Source: JANMZO01 sp963763135
Lineage (GTDB): Bacteria; Actinomycetota; Acidimicrobiia; Acidimicrobiales; JANYDT01
NCBI GenBank assembly: GCA_963763135.1
Contig: CAVXNJ010000012.1
Span: 310,001 to 374,000 of the forward strand
Direction: 5' to 3'
Length of the DNA: 64,000 nucleotides
This document shows positions 36,401 through 44,927 of the stretch, piece by piece (positions within the stretch are counted from its first letter, which is position 1; every line of letters begins with the position of its first letter). Both the position numbers and the translations under genes were made by a program. The notes under the pieces are model-generated. The model searched no databases. It was not told the DNA's origin and saw nothing but the letters and a program-made list of their open reading frames with translations.

Positions 36401-37548
36401 TTCCCCGGCACGAAGCCCTTGTCGGTGAGCTTGACGAGGTAGAAGTCGTTGGCGAGGAACGCACCGGCGTTGGCGCCGGTTCCGGGCGTGAAGCAGATCG
36501 AGAAGCACGGGCTCTTGTAGGAGTCGAGAGCGGCCTTGATCTTCTTGCGGTCAGACGTCGACTTGGCGTCCGTCATGGCCTTGGCGATCATCTTCATGGC
36601 GTCGTAGCCGAAGCCGGTGTAGGTCGGGTCGTCGAGGTCCTTGCCGTTCTTCGTCTTGTACAGGTCGAGGAACTTCTGGAACGCCGGGATGTCGCCAGCC
36701 GACTGCGGGGTCGAGGCCAACATGCCGCTGGCCGCGCCGCCCGACAGCTCGGGGATACGCTTGGAGGTGAGCTGGCTGACCGGGTCGAAGAACGACTTGT
36801 CGTAGCCCTTCGCCTTGGCCTGCTGCATGAAGCGGGCGCCGTCTTCAATCGTGAAGAAGGGGAACACCGCGTCGGGCTTGTCTTCGAGCAACTTGGTGAT
36901 CTGCGGACCGAAGTCGGTCGTGCCCTTGGCCACGCCGATCTCGGTGATGGTGACGCCGGCCTTGTCGGCCGCGGCCTTGATGTTGGGACGCTGGAAGGCG
37001 ACGTAACCGTTGTCCTGGTCGTAGACCATCGCGAACTTCTTGACGCCCTTGGCCAGCAGAGCCTTCAGCGTGAACTCGACCTGCGGAACCGGGTCGGTGG
37101 TCATCGTGTAGCAGAAGCCTTTGGTGTTGTTCTTCGGATCAGGAGGACCCGACTGAGCCGAGACCACCGGAAGGCCGGCGGCGTTGGCGGCGGCACAGGC
37201 CGCGTTGAAGTTCGGCTGGTACGTCGGCGGGATGACTGCGCCGATGGCCTTGTTCTGAGCGAAGGCACGGATGATCGACGTCGACTGCGCGTTGTCCGAA
37301 GCGTTGTCCTTCACCTGTAGAACAACCTTCGCCCCGAGGATCCCTCCCGATGCGTTGATCTCGTCGACCGCGACGTTGATGCCTTCGAGAACGGCATTGC
37401 CGTAGAAGGCCCCGCTTCCGGTGATCATCTCAGTGACACCGATAGTGACGGTCTTGGCCTTGGCCTTGGCCGTGGCGTGGGCAACGCCGGGAAAGAGGAG
37501 TGCGCTCGACGCGATGGGAACGAGCAGCATGGTGGTCATGCGACGCAT
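36397..37548 (-). CDS. livK: Branched-chain amino acid/urea-type ABC substrate-binding protein
   Basis: 383 residues with a signal peptide (TTMLLVPIASSALLFPGVAHA). The periplasmic-binding family 6 fold is clear: TVTIGVTEMITGSGAFYGNA, GGILGAKVVLQVKDNASDNA, AAGLPVVSAQSGPPD, KFAMVYDQDNGYVAFQRPN, and AVFPFFTIEDGARFM. It captures the substrate outside the cell. It is the first gene of the seven-gene minus operon; TGTATACA sits 34-41 bp before its start. The ligand is unknown; the family takes amino acids, urea, amides and aromatic acids. Confidence 0.92.
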   Translation of the reverse strand: MRRMTTMLLVPIASSALLFPGVAHATAKAKAKTVTIGVTEMITGSGAFYGNAVLEGINVAVDEINASGGILGAKVVLQVKDNASDNAQSTSIIRAFAQNKAIGAVIPPTYQPNFNAACAAANAAGLPVVSAQSGPPDPKNNTKGFCYTMTTDPVPQVEFTLKALLAKGVKKFAMVYDQDNGYVAFQRPNIKAAADKAGVTITEIGVAKGTTDFGPQITKLLEDKPDAVFPFFTIEDGARFMQQAKAKGYDKSFFDPVSQLTSKRIPELSGGAASGMLASTPQSAGDIPAFQKFLDLYKTKNGKDLDDPTYTGFGYDAMKMIAKAMTDAKSTSDRKKIKAALDSYKSPCFSICFTPGTGANAGAFLANDFYLVKLTDKGFVPGK

Positions 37549-37581
37549 GGGCTTCCTTTCATGAAAGCAGGTGGCCCGTTA

Positions 37582-37589
37582 TGTATACA
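37582..37589. promoter_or_regulatory. TGTATACA palindrome upstream of the livK-type operon
   Basis: A perfect 8-bp palindrome, 34 bp before the binding-protein start. The surrounding TATGTATACAGAGA is repeated exactly before the other binding-protein gene at 43063-43076. It could be a GntR operator and might also serve as the -10 region. Confidence 0.6.
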
Positions 37590-37725
37590 GAGACGATTTG
37601 CACAGCTGCAAGCGCGTCTTCGTGAACGTTCTGTTTCGACTCCGTTTACACCGGAAGAACCACCACTTCAGGCGGCTCTGAAGTCCATTTTCGAAATTCG
37701 GGACTAGGCAACCACAAATAACTCG

Positions 37726-37735
37726 TTGTATACAA
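37726..37735. promoter_or_regulatory. TTGTATACAA palindrome just before the dioxygenase start
   Basis: A perfect 10-bp palindrome ending six bases before the ATG at 37741. It fits the FCD-GntR half-site form TNGT/ACNA. The closeness to the start codon suggests either direct blocking of initiation or a -10 box for a leaderless mRNA. The rest of 37549-37725 shows no gene. Confidence 0.6.
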
Positions 37736-37740
37736 AGACT

Positions 37741-38727
37741 ATGACCTCTTCAATTCCGGTGATGGACCTCTCACCATGGTTTGCCGCTTCTTCGGTACCT
37801 CGGGCCGCGTTGGCTCAGGCAATCGACGACGTGAACCGAACCCACGGTTTCCTCGTTGTCACCGGGCACGGCGTTTCACCCTCAACGATCGCGGCGATGG
37901 ATGCGGCGACGACGGCATTCTTCGACATGGCCACGGAAGACAAGATGGCGACGCATCCCGCTGACCCGACGTGGAGTCGCGGTTACATGCCGCTGCGATC
38001 ACGCGCCCTTGCGTACAGCACCGGCGCCGAGTCACCGCCCGACCTGGTCGAGTACTTCTCGATCGGCAAGCCCGACGTGGATCTCACCGATCCGTACTAC
38101 GACCCGTCGCATTCCTCAGTTCACTACCACGAGAACATCTGGCCCTCCGTGCCGGCCGAGTTTCGCTCGGCGTGGACGAACTACTACCTCGAGCTCGAGT
38201 CACTGGCTGCGTCGCTGATGGGTCTCTTCGCCGTGGCCGTCGGCCTGGAGGAGTCGTGGTTCGACGACAAGGTCAACAAGCACTGCAGCAACCTCTTCGC
38301 CAACCACTACCCCGAGTACCACGGCGAGATCGAGGAAGGCCAGCTTCGGCTGGGGGCTCACACCGACTACGGGAGTCTGACGATCGTCTACCAGAACAAC
38401 GACTCGGGCGGGTTGCAGATCCTCAGCGACGGCACCTGGTTGGATGTCCCGGTGATTCCCGGCGCGTTCGTGGTGAACATCGGCGACCTCATGGCCCGCT
38501 GGACGAACGACCGCTGGAAGTCGACCCTGCACCGCGTCGTGAACCCCGACGCCGGCAAGCTCCACGGAAGCCGTCGGCTTTCGATTCCCTTCTTCCACCA
38601 GCCCAACTACGACGCCCTCATCGAGTGCCTCCCCACCTGCCAATCGGCGGACAACCCGGCAAAGTATGCACCCATACTTTCAGGCGTCAACATGCTCCAA
38701 AAGACGAACGCGACGTTGCTGGCCTAG
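37741..38727 (+). CDS. Isopenicillin-N-synthase-like Fe(II)/2-oxoglutarate dioxygenase
   Basis: 328 residues. The iron ligands are visible as HTDYG (His and Asp) in RLGAHTDYGSLTIVYQN and His in KSTLHRVVNP, and the 2-oxoglutarate-binding Arg is in SRRLSIPFFHQP (RxS). The N-terminal DIOX_N part (IPVMDLSPWF; GFLVVTGHGVS) is complete. This family includes fungal thymine 7-hydroxylase as well as plant and antibiotic oxygenases, so a heterocyclic base or ureide is a reasonable substrate, but this is inferred from the neighbours. It is divergent from the Liv-type operon, with its own palindrome. Confidence 0.9.
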   Translation: MTSSIPVMDLSPWFAASSVPRAALAQAIDDVNRTHGFLVVTGHGVSPSTIAAMDAATTAFFDMATEDKMATHPADPTWSRGYMPLRSRALAYSTGAESPPDLVEYFSIGKPDVDLTDPYYDPSHSSVHYHENIWPSVPAEFRSAWTNYYLELESLAASLMGLFAVAVGLEESWFDDKVNKHCSNLFANHYPEYHGEIEEGQLRLGAHTDYGSLTIVYQNNDSGGLQILSDGTWLDVPVIPGAFVVNIGDLMARWTNDRWKSTLHRVVNPDAGKLHGSRRLSIPFFHQPNYDALIECLPTCQSADNPAKYAPILSGVNMLQKTNATLLA

Positions 38728-38763
38728 CCAACGGCTTTGTTGCGCCCAGGTCGGCCGTTGCTG

Positions 38764-39401
38764 CTCCGGAGTCCATTCGTTCGCCCGGAACGCACTTTTC
38801 GACTCCGGAGCGACGGCTCGGCCTGCTCCGGAGCCGGAAACGTTACCCGCCGAAAGGTTTTTGACTCCGGAGCAAGACTTCTGGCAGCGGCATGGCCAAA
38901 TGCCGCCTGCTCCGGAGTCCATTCGTCCGCCCGGAACGCACTTTTCGACTCCGGAGTGGTGAAGCCCAGGCCCTAGCGGGGAAGCGGGCAACCCGGGAGC
39001 CATGGTGCTCCGGAGCCGAATTCGTTACCCGCCGTAAGGTTTTTGACTCCGGAGCAAGACGTCTGGCAGCGGCATGGCCAAATGCCACCTGCTCCGGAGT
39101 CCATTCGTCCGCCCGGAACGCACTTTTCGACTCCGGAGTGGTGAAGCCCAGGCCCTAGCGGGGAAGCGGGCAACCCGGGAGCCATGGTGCTCCGGAGCCG
39201 AATTCGTTACCCGCCGTAAGGTTTTTGACTCCGGAGCAAGACGTCTGGCAGCGGCATGGCCAAATGTCAGCTGCTCCGGAGCCCATTCGTCCGGCCGGAA
39301 CGCACTTTTCGACTCCGGAGCGACGAGGAAGCAGAGAACTCACGGACCAAGCTGCTCCGGAGCCGGAAACGTTACCCGCCGTAAGGTTTTTGACTCCGGA
39401 G
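38764..39401. repeat. Array of eight 47-bp CTCCGGAG hairpin elements in A-B alternation
   Basis: Sixteen copies of CTCCGGAG form eight pairs, each pair exactly 39 bp apart: 38764/38803, 38826/38865, 38910/38949, 39008/39047, 39092/39131, 39190/39229, 39274/39313 and 39355/39394. The 31-bp inserts alternate strictly between type A (contains CATTCG, CCCGGAACGCACTTTTCGA or a close form) and type B (contains CGTTACCCGCC and AAGGTTTTTGA). Gaps between elements are 15-51 bp. Two units of 182 bp are near-identical. It fills the space between convergent genes. No protein-like frame and no cas genes. Confidence 0.9.
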
Positions 39402-39422
39402 CGGCAAAGCGACCTACCTGGG

Positions 39423-40460
39423 TCACCCAACCGGCGCGGCCGCTGGCACAGCCTCGGGCGGCGTCGAGGTTCGTTGGTCTACCTGTCTGCGGAATTGGAC
39501 TTTGCTGGCGATCTTGCCGCCGCCCACGTCGAGCGCTGCGGCGGAGATCAGCGCGATGCCCTGTACGACTTCCTGGATGTGCTGGTTCACGTTCAAGATG
39601 ATGAGACCGTTGTCGAGCACGCCGAGGAACATCACGGCCAACAGCACGCCGACCAGCTTGCCGCGGCCGCCGGCGAAGGCCACACCGCCGAGCAGCACGA
39701 CGGTGAGGGCCTTGAACTCCATACCGGAGCCAGCCGAGCCGGGGTCGGTGCCGTCGAGCCGGGCAGCCCACAACACGCCAGCGAGGCCGGCCGCGGCACC
39801 TGTGGCGAGATACAGCGTGAAAGGAAGCGCGCGTACTGAAAGTGCAGAGAGGAAGGAGGCCTGCTGATTGGTACCGACGGCGTAGGTGTGTCGACCCCAC
39901 GGGGTGAAGGAGAGAAACAGCGAGCCGATCAGGAACACCGCCATCGTGAACAACACGATGACCGGCAGCCCGAGGAACGAGCCGTTGTTGATGGTCCCGA
40001 AGACGCCACCGAGCCCGTTGACCGGGTTCTGCCGCACGATCTGCGTGAAACCCTTCACCGACGTCATCATCCCGAGCGTCACGATCACCGGGTTGAGGCC
40101 GAACGTCCCGCACAGCACGCCGTTGAGTGCTCCGACCGCTGCGCCGGCCAGGATGCCCAACCCGATCGCCAGGAACGCGTTCCAGTGCCACTCGGCGGCG
40201 GCGAGCGACGTCATCGTGCTCGACAGCCCGATCGAGGCTCCGATCGACAGGTCGGCTTTGCCGGCAATGATCAGACACGTGAGACCGACCGCGACAACCC
40301 CGAGCACGGCGGAGGTGGACAGGATCACGCGGAAGTTGTCCCAGACGAAGAAGTAGGGCGACTTCACGCGGAAGAACACCACCGCAACGATCAGCGCGAT
40401 GGCCAATGTGTTGATGATGATGTTGTCGGCGCGGCCGAGCGAGGCGGCGAGGCGCTTCAT
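39423..40460 (-). CDS. Sugar/nucleoside-type ABC permease, RbsC family
   Basis: 345 residues with about ten hydrophobic helices. BPD_transp_2 marks are AVLGVVAVGLTCLIIAGKAD LSIG (split here), the small-residue stretch LGILAGAAVGALNGVLCG, and GMEFKALTVVLLGGVAFAGG near the end. It forms the channel of the importer with RbsA- and RbsB-like partners. The C-terminus has a charged tail ending close to the CTCCGGAG array. Its start overlaps the ATPase stop by four bases. Confidence 0.92.
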   Translation of the reverse strand: MKRLAASLGRADNIIINTLAIALIVAVVFFRVKSPYFFVWDNFRVILSTSAVLGVVAVGLTCLIIAGKADLSIGASIGLSSTMTSLAAAEWHWNAFLAIGLGILAGAAVGALNGVLCGTFGLNPVIVTLGMMTSVKGFTQIVRQNPVNGLGGVFGTINNGSFLGLPVIVLFTMAVFLIGSLFLSFTPWGRHTYAVGTNQQASFLSALSVRALPFTLYLATGAAAGLAGVLWAARLDGTDPGSAGSGMEFKALTVVLLGGVAFAGGRGKLVGVLLAVMFLGVLDNGLIILNVNQHIQEVVQGIALISAAALDVGGGKIASKVQFRRQVDQRTSTPPEAVPAAAPVG

Positions 40461-42031
40461 GGGTTAGTGGACTCCTTTGTCAGGTTGCTTGATACTTCCG
40501 GGCTGGTTGGGTCAGCCGGGACGGCCAGATCCAACTCGTGATGTTCGTCGACGTTGTGTTCATCGAGGTGGGCCACGGCCAGCAGACGCTCCTCGGTGAT
40601 CGCCTCGCCGCTCAGCTCGGCGAGCACGCGTCCATGACCGAGCACGATCACGCGATCGGCGAGTTGCACGAGTTCCTCGGGCTCGGACGACGTGACGATC
40701 ACCGCCCGGTCGGCCGCTGCGAGGCGAAGGGCCCGGTACAACTCGCTGCGTGCGCCGACGTCGACACCCTGCGTCGGTTCGTCGAGCAGCAGGACACGGC
40801 ACGTTCCGGCGCCGTGGAGCCAGCGCCCCACGACGAGCTTCTGCTGATTTCCTCCGGAGAATCCGCGAGCTTCCAACGACGGATTGCGCGGGTGCAGCGA
40901 CAACGATTCACCGACGACGTCGAACACCGCCCGCTCGCCGATGCGGGACCGCAACCCGCCCGTCGCCAGGTCCGACATGCTAGGCATACATACGTTGTCG
41001 AGAGCCGTCATGCCGAGGAAGACGCTCTTGCGGAGACGGTCGGAGGGCACGAGCGTCACGCCCAGCGCTGCGGCCTTCGCCGGGTCCGATGGTGCGATCG
41101 GCACGCCATCGAGCTGCACGGTTCCGCTGGCGATCGGTTGCGCTCCGGCCAGGCATTCGACCAACTCGGTGCGTCCGGCCCCGAGGAGTCCGTACACGCC
41201 GAGCACTTCGCCTTCGCGAGCTACGAGGTCGATCGGCCCGATGCCGACCGACGTCAATCCTTCGACCTCCAGTACCATCCGCCCCGCTGTAAGCCCGGCC
41301 GCTTTCGGCGTCTGCACGTCAGATCCCGTGATGGCCCGCACCAGCTCGCGCTGACCGACGTCAGCAACCGCAGCCTGCAACTTCACCCGACCGCCGGCCA
41401 GCACGGTTACGTGGTCAGAGATGGCGAAGACCTCACTCAACCGATGCGTCACGTACAGGACGGCCAGGCCGGTCGTCTTCAGATGGCGGAGGTGACGAAG
41501 CAGGTGATCGGTCTCGTCCTCGGTCAAAGCCGCGGTCGGTTCGTCAAGGATCAGCAGCTGCGGTTCGACCCGAAGCGCACGCGTGATTTCGACCAACTGC
41601 AGATCGGCGTTGGACAGGTCACCGAGTCGACGCCGGGCGTCGATGTTGAACCCGAGCCGGTCGAACCAACTCTGGGCTTCGGCGATCTGCCGGCGGCGGC
41701 GCAGGAAACCGGATCGTGTCTGTTCTTCGCCGAGAAACACGTTGTCGGCCACCGTCAGGTTGACGATGACCGCGGGGTCCTGGTGGATCACCCGCACGCC
41801 GGCCCGCCGAGCGGACTTGGGAGTGAGGGATTCATAGGTGTGCGTACCAAGTTCGATCACGCCACGATCGGGAGTGAACGCCCCGCACACCGCTTTGATG
41901 AGGGTCGACTTCCCCGCACCGTTCGCGCCAAGCAAAGCGTGGATCTCACCGTCGTTAACGGTGAGATCCACGCCATTGAGAACTACGACACCGCCGTAGC
42001 TCTTCGTTAGATCACGTACGGCAAATGCCAT
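40457..42031 (-). CDS. Sugar/nucleoside-type ABC ATPase with two nucleotide-binding domains, RbsA family
   Basis: 524 residues with tandem ATPase domains. Domain 1: Walker A LLGANGAGKSTLIKAVCG, signature LSNADLQLVEITRAL, Walker B LLILDEPTAALTEDE. Domain 2: an altered P-loop (VYGLLGAGRTELVECLAG), signature FSGGNQQKLVVGRWL and VLLLDEPTQGVDVG, which is the usual asymmetry of the RbsA/MglA family. It energises uptake with the adjacent permease. Some relatives import purine nucleosides or autoinducers, so the sugar name is only a family label. Confidence 0.94.
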   Translation of the reverse strand: MAFAVRDLTKSYGGVVVLNGVDLTVNDGEIHALLGANGAGKSTLIKAVCGAFTPDRGVIELGTHTYESLTPKSARRAGVRVIHQDPAVIVNLTVADNVFLGEEQTRSGFLRRRRQIAEAQSWFDRLGFNIDARRRLGDLSNADLQLVEITRALRVEPQLLILDEPTAALTEDETDHLLRHLRHLKTTGLAVLYVTHRLSEVFAISDHVTVLAGGRVKLQAAVADVGQRELVRAITGSDVQTPKAAGLTAGRMVLEVEGLTSVGIGPIDLVAREGEVLGVYGLLGAGRTELVECLAGAQPIASGTVQLDGVPIAPSDPAKAAALGVTLVPSDRLRKSVFLGMTALDNVCMPSMSDLATGGLRSRIGERAVFDVVGESLSLHPRNPSLEARGFSGGNQQKLVVGRWLHGAGTCRVLLLDEPTQGVDVGARSELYRALRLAAADRAVIVTSSEPEELVQLADRVIVLGHGRVLAELSGEAITEERLLAVAHLDEHNVDEHHELDLAVPADPTSPEVSSNLTKESTNP

Positions 42032-42046
42032 GCGAGTTCGACGTTG

Positions 42047-43027
42047 CTACTTGTAGAAGCCCGAATACTTCGTGATGAGGTCCGGGGTCTTGGAGGTCAC
42101 GAGCTCGAACGGCACGTTGAAGTCGCCCTTCTTGCCGGCCCACAGGCTCTTCGGAAGCTCGATGAAGCCCTTGCCGACGGCGATGAGGTCAAGACCGGCC
42201 GAGGCCCGGTACATGGTCTCGCCGCTGCCGAGGATCTCGAAGACGCCCTTCGTGCCGTCGATGCCGGCGAGGAAGATTTTCGGGTCGTTCTTCTCTTTGC
42301 CGTTGGTCGTGAGCCACTGGTACACGCCCTCAGTCGCATCTTCTTCAACCGCGAGCACGACGCTGAGGTTCGGGTGAGCCTGGAACAGCGGACCGGCCAC
42401 GTTCACACCGTCGTTCTTCGACAGTGCGTCCTGGCGGGCAACGATGGTTGCACCGGGAGCAGCCTTGAGCAGTGCGTCCTCAATGCCCTTCTGACGCTTC
42501 TGCGCCCAGGCGCCGGAGGTGAAGGTGAGGATCGCCACTTCGGCCTTGCCGCCGAGCTTGTCGGTGATGTACTTGCCGGCTTCGGTCGCGATCTGCGTTC
42601 CGCCCTGGATGTGGTCGAAGCCGAGGGTGGCGTCCTGGTTCTTCATCGCGTTTGCGTACACGATCCACTTGATGCCCTTCTTGCGGGCCTTGATGGCGAC
42701 GGCTTCGAACGGCTCGGTCGACAGCGGCTGGATGACAATCGTTCCGACGCCCTGGTTGATCCAGGTTTCGATTGTCGACAGCTGCTTGGTGTTGTCCTTG
42801 CCCGGATCGTCGACCAGGAGCTTGTATCCCTGCTTCTTGGCTTCAGCCTTGGCCGTGTTGATCTCGAGGGTCGGGCCGGCCTGCTGGCTGTAGGTCGGGA
42901 AGCTGATGGCGATGGTCTTGGTCTGCAGCTTGGTGGTCTTGGCCTCCGACGGGCTCACGGTCGCCGTGATGGCAACGGTTGCGGCAAGACCGGCGAACAG
43001 GACAGGGGCGAAGCGGTGGCGTCTCAC
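42047..43027 (-). CDS. Sugar/nucleoside-type ABC substrate-binding protein, RbsB family
   Basis: About 326 residues from GTG 43027 (VRRHRFAPVLFAGLAATVAI), with AAGGAG eight to twelve bases upstream. After the signal peptide the peripla_BP_4 fold is visible: AISFPTYSQQAGPTLEINTA, QGVGTIVIQPLSTEPFEAVA, GIKWIVYANAM, HIQGGTQIATEAGKYITDKL and FLAGIDGTKGVFEILGSGET. It is the first gene of the three-gene importer operon and is preceded by TGTATACA at 43065. Confidence 0.93.
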   Translation of the reverse strand: MRRHRFAPVLFAGLAATVAITATVSPSEAKTTKLQTKTIAISFPTYSQQAGPTLEINTAKAEAKKQGYKLLVDDPGKDNTKQLSTIETWINQGVGTIVIQPLSTEPFEAVAIKARKKGIKWIVYANAMKNQDATLGFDHIQGGTQIATEAGKYITDKLGGKAEVAILTFTSGAWAQKRQKGIEDALLKAAPGATIVARQDALSKNDGVNVAGPLFQAHPNLSVVLAVEEDATEGVYQWLTTNGKEKNDPKIFLAGIDGTKGVFEILGSGETMYRASAGLDLIAVGKGFIELPKSLWAGKKGDFNVPFELVTSKTPDLITKYSGFYK

Positions 43028-43064
43028 GGGTGGGGCTCCTTGAATGTGGTGGATGCGGGATCTA

Positions 43065-43072
43065 TGTATACA
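43065..43072. promoter_or_regulatory. TGTATACA palindrome upstream of the RbsB-type operon
   Basis: A perfect palindrome 37 bp before the GTG at 43027. It shares the 14-bp context TATGTATACAGAGA with the site before the livK-type gene, in the same orientation. Confidence 0.6.
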
Positions 43073-43162
43073 GAGAACCGTCGACCCGAGATAGACCTCC
43101 AACGTAAACATTCTGTTTCCGAGCTATTCGCCCAGGCCTTCGGATCGCCGGGTAGCGAATCG

Positions 43163-43172
43163 TTGTATACGC
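43163..43172. promoter_or_regulatory. TTGTATACGC near-palindrome upstream of the GGCT-like gene
   Basis: One arm-end mismatch from TTGTATACAA. It lies 36 bp before the GTG at 43208, facing right. With the site at 43065 it completes a divergent promoter pair that mirrors the pair at 37582/37726. Confidence 0.5.
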
Positions 43173-43207
43173 TCTTGTGTGTAAGAGATTCGACCAAGGA
43201 GTTCTAC

Positions 43208-43639
43208 GTGCCAAAAATGTTCCTCAACGGGAGCGCCATGTCCGGCCAGAAGGATCACGGATGCATTGTTGGGTCCACGTTCCTCGGACCGGCGCGCACG
43301 GCGGGCAAGTACCGCTTCTTTGCCATTCGCGACGAGTTCCCGGGGCTGTTCCCGGTTGAGAGCGGCGGACGCATGATCGTCGGCGAGCTCTACGACATGC
43401 CGGAGAACGTATTGCGGGATCAGCTGTTACCGGCGGAACCGAGCGAGCTGGAATTCGGCGAAGTCGAACTCGACGACGGTCAGATCGTCAACGCCATGAT
43501 TCTGCAGGCTGACCGGATTGCGAAGGGCGACAAGATCGTCGACATCGCCGAGATCGGCGGCTTCCGGTCGTACCAGGCGTTCGTGGCCGCCAATGCGAAG
43601 CTCGGAGAGATACTTGGTCGGCCCGATCTGGCAGGCTGA
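43208..43639 (+). CDS. Stand-alone allophanate-hydrolase C-terminal / gamma-glutamylcyclotransferase-like protein
   Basis: 143 residues from GTG 43208 with AAGGAG upstream. The sequence begins MFLNGSAMSGQKDHGCIVGS and continues with AGKYRFFAIRDEFPGLFPV and GELYDMPENVLRDQLLPAEP, the pattern of the C-terminal domain of allophanate hydrolases (family with a GAMxG start) and of small AIG2/GGCT proteins. In allophanate hydrolase this domain helps process the carboxylated carbamate intermediate. Here there is no amidase domain. It precedes an M20 amidohydrolase gene by 5 bp, so a role in ureide or carbamate turnover is inferred. Confidence 0.75.
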   Translation: MPKMFLNGSAMSGQKDHGCIVGSTFLGPARTAGKYRFFAIRDEFPGLFPVESGGRMIVGELYDMPENVLRDQLLPAEPSELEFGEVELDDGQIVNAMILQADRIAKGDKIVDIAEIGGFRSYQAFVAANAKLGEILGRPDLAG

Positions 43640-43644
43640 TCGCC

Positions 43645-44893
43645 ATGACTTCCAGTGCCACCACCTCCCTGCTCGTAGACGGCGACCGCTTGTTGCGGCG
43701 ACTTTCCGAACTGCGGCAGGCGGGTGGGGCACCGGACGGCGGCGTCACGAGACTCGCGTTCTCTGAGCAGGATGTCGCGGCTCGGGAGCTGCTCGGGCGG
43801 TGGATGGTCGAAGCCGGGACTGGTCGTTTCAACGGATGCCGCCGCCAACCTCGTCGGTCGGTCGGCTTTCGGCGCCGGGGCCATCGTGAGTGGCAGCCAT
43901 CTCGACACGGTCGTCAACGGTGGGTGGCTCGACGGCGCGTACGGCGTGGTCGCGGCGGTGGAAGTGGCGCAGGCCTTACAGGATGCCGGCGTTACATTGA
44001 CTCATCCCTATGTGTGCATAGCATTTGCCAACGAAGAAGGAGCGAACGGCACGGTCGCCTTCACCGGAAGCCATGCGCTCGCCGGACATCCGGATCCGAT
44101 CGAACTCGATCGGGTCGACGACGACGGTGTAAGCCTGCGTGACCGGATCGCAGCCGCAGGCGGGACCCCTTCGGCGCTGGCTTCAGCGGCGTTCCAACCC
44201 GGCGACATCTCGGCCATGGTCGAGTTGCACATCGAGCAGGGGCCGGTGCTGGAACATGAGGGACTGCCGATCGGCGTCGTTGAAGGAATCACCGGCCGGG
44301 GCAACGTGCTCGTGACGATACGCGGCACCGCCAACCACGCCGGAACCACGCCGATGGAGCTTCGCCGAGACGCCGCGGTCGCTGCGGCCCGGGTGATCCT
44401 GGCCGTCGACGATCTGGCTCGCACCGGCTGGGTGCGCACCGCAACTAGCGGTCACGTGCAGATCCGGCCAAATGTCCGCAACGTGGTTCCCGGTGAGGCC
44501 ATCGTGGCGTGCGATCTGCGTGACGTCGACATCACGCGTATTGACGCCGCGATCGTCGAACTCGAACGGCGGTGCGCTGAACTCGCGGTGTCGACCGGAA
44601 CCGACATTGACGTGGCGATCGAAGCACGACTCGTGGGTGCGGCGTGCGATCCGATCCTGATGCAACTGGTGGCCGCGGCAGCGGACTCCCTCGGGCTGGC
44701 CCACCGGTCGATGCCGAGCGGGGCCGGCCACGACTCGCAGGTGATGTCTCACGTCGCGCCGATCGGCATGGTGTTCGTGCCGTCCATCGGTGGGATCAGC
44801 CACAACCCCAACGAAGACACGGCCGCCGAACATCTCGTGGCCGGGGCGAACGTTCTGCTGCGAACGATCGTCGCTTTCGATCAACAAACGTAA
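43645..44893 (+). CDS. M20 Zn-dependent amidohydrolase, allantoate/N-carbamoyl-amino-acid type (frameshift)
   Basis: About 416 residues. Metal ligands are visible in GSHLDTVVNGGWLDGAYGVV (His, Asp), AFANEEGANG (Glu-Glu) and VELHIEQGPVLEHEG, with the dimerisation-domain His/Asn at TANHAGTTPMELRRDAAVAA and the late PSGAGHDSQVMSHVAP with the last His. This is the HyuC/AllC group, which cleaves N-carbamoyl amino acids or allantoate. An extra G in the run at 43815-43817 separates the first 57 codons. It sits between the GGCT-like and the PuuE-like genes, and all three are probably co-transcribed. Confidence 0.9.
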
Positions 44894-44927
44894 CCGGTTC
44901 CAAGTGCCACGTTCCCAGGAGAACCCG

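Noticed and set aside
33069..37548. Reading the Liv-type operon as a urea transporter (urtABCDE)
   Set aside because: The five components match in number, but gene order and sequence motifs give no specific urea-transporter signal; substrate left open.
38764..39401. A CRISPR array at the CTCCGGAG repeats
   Set aside because: Boxes are only 8 bp, inserts are of two repeated types rather than unique spacers, and no cas genes are nearby.
40538..42010. A 490-codon plus frame
   Set aside because: Antisense shadow of the RbsA-type ATPase gene.
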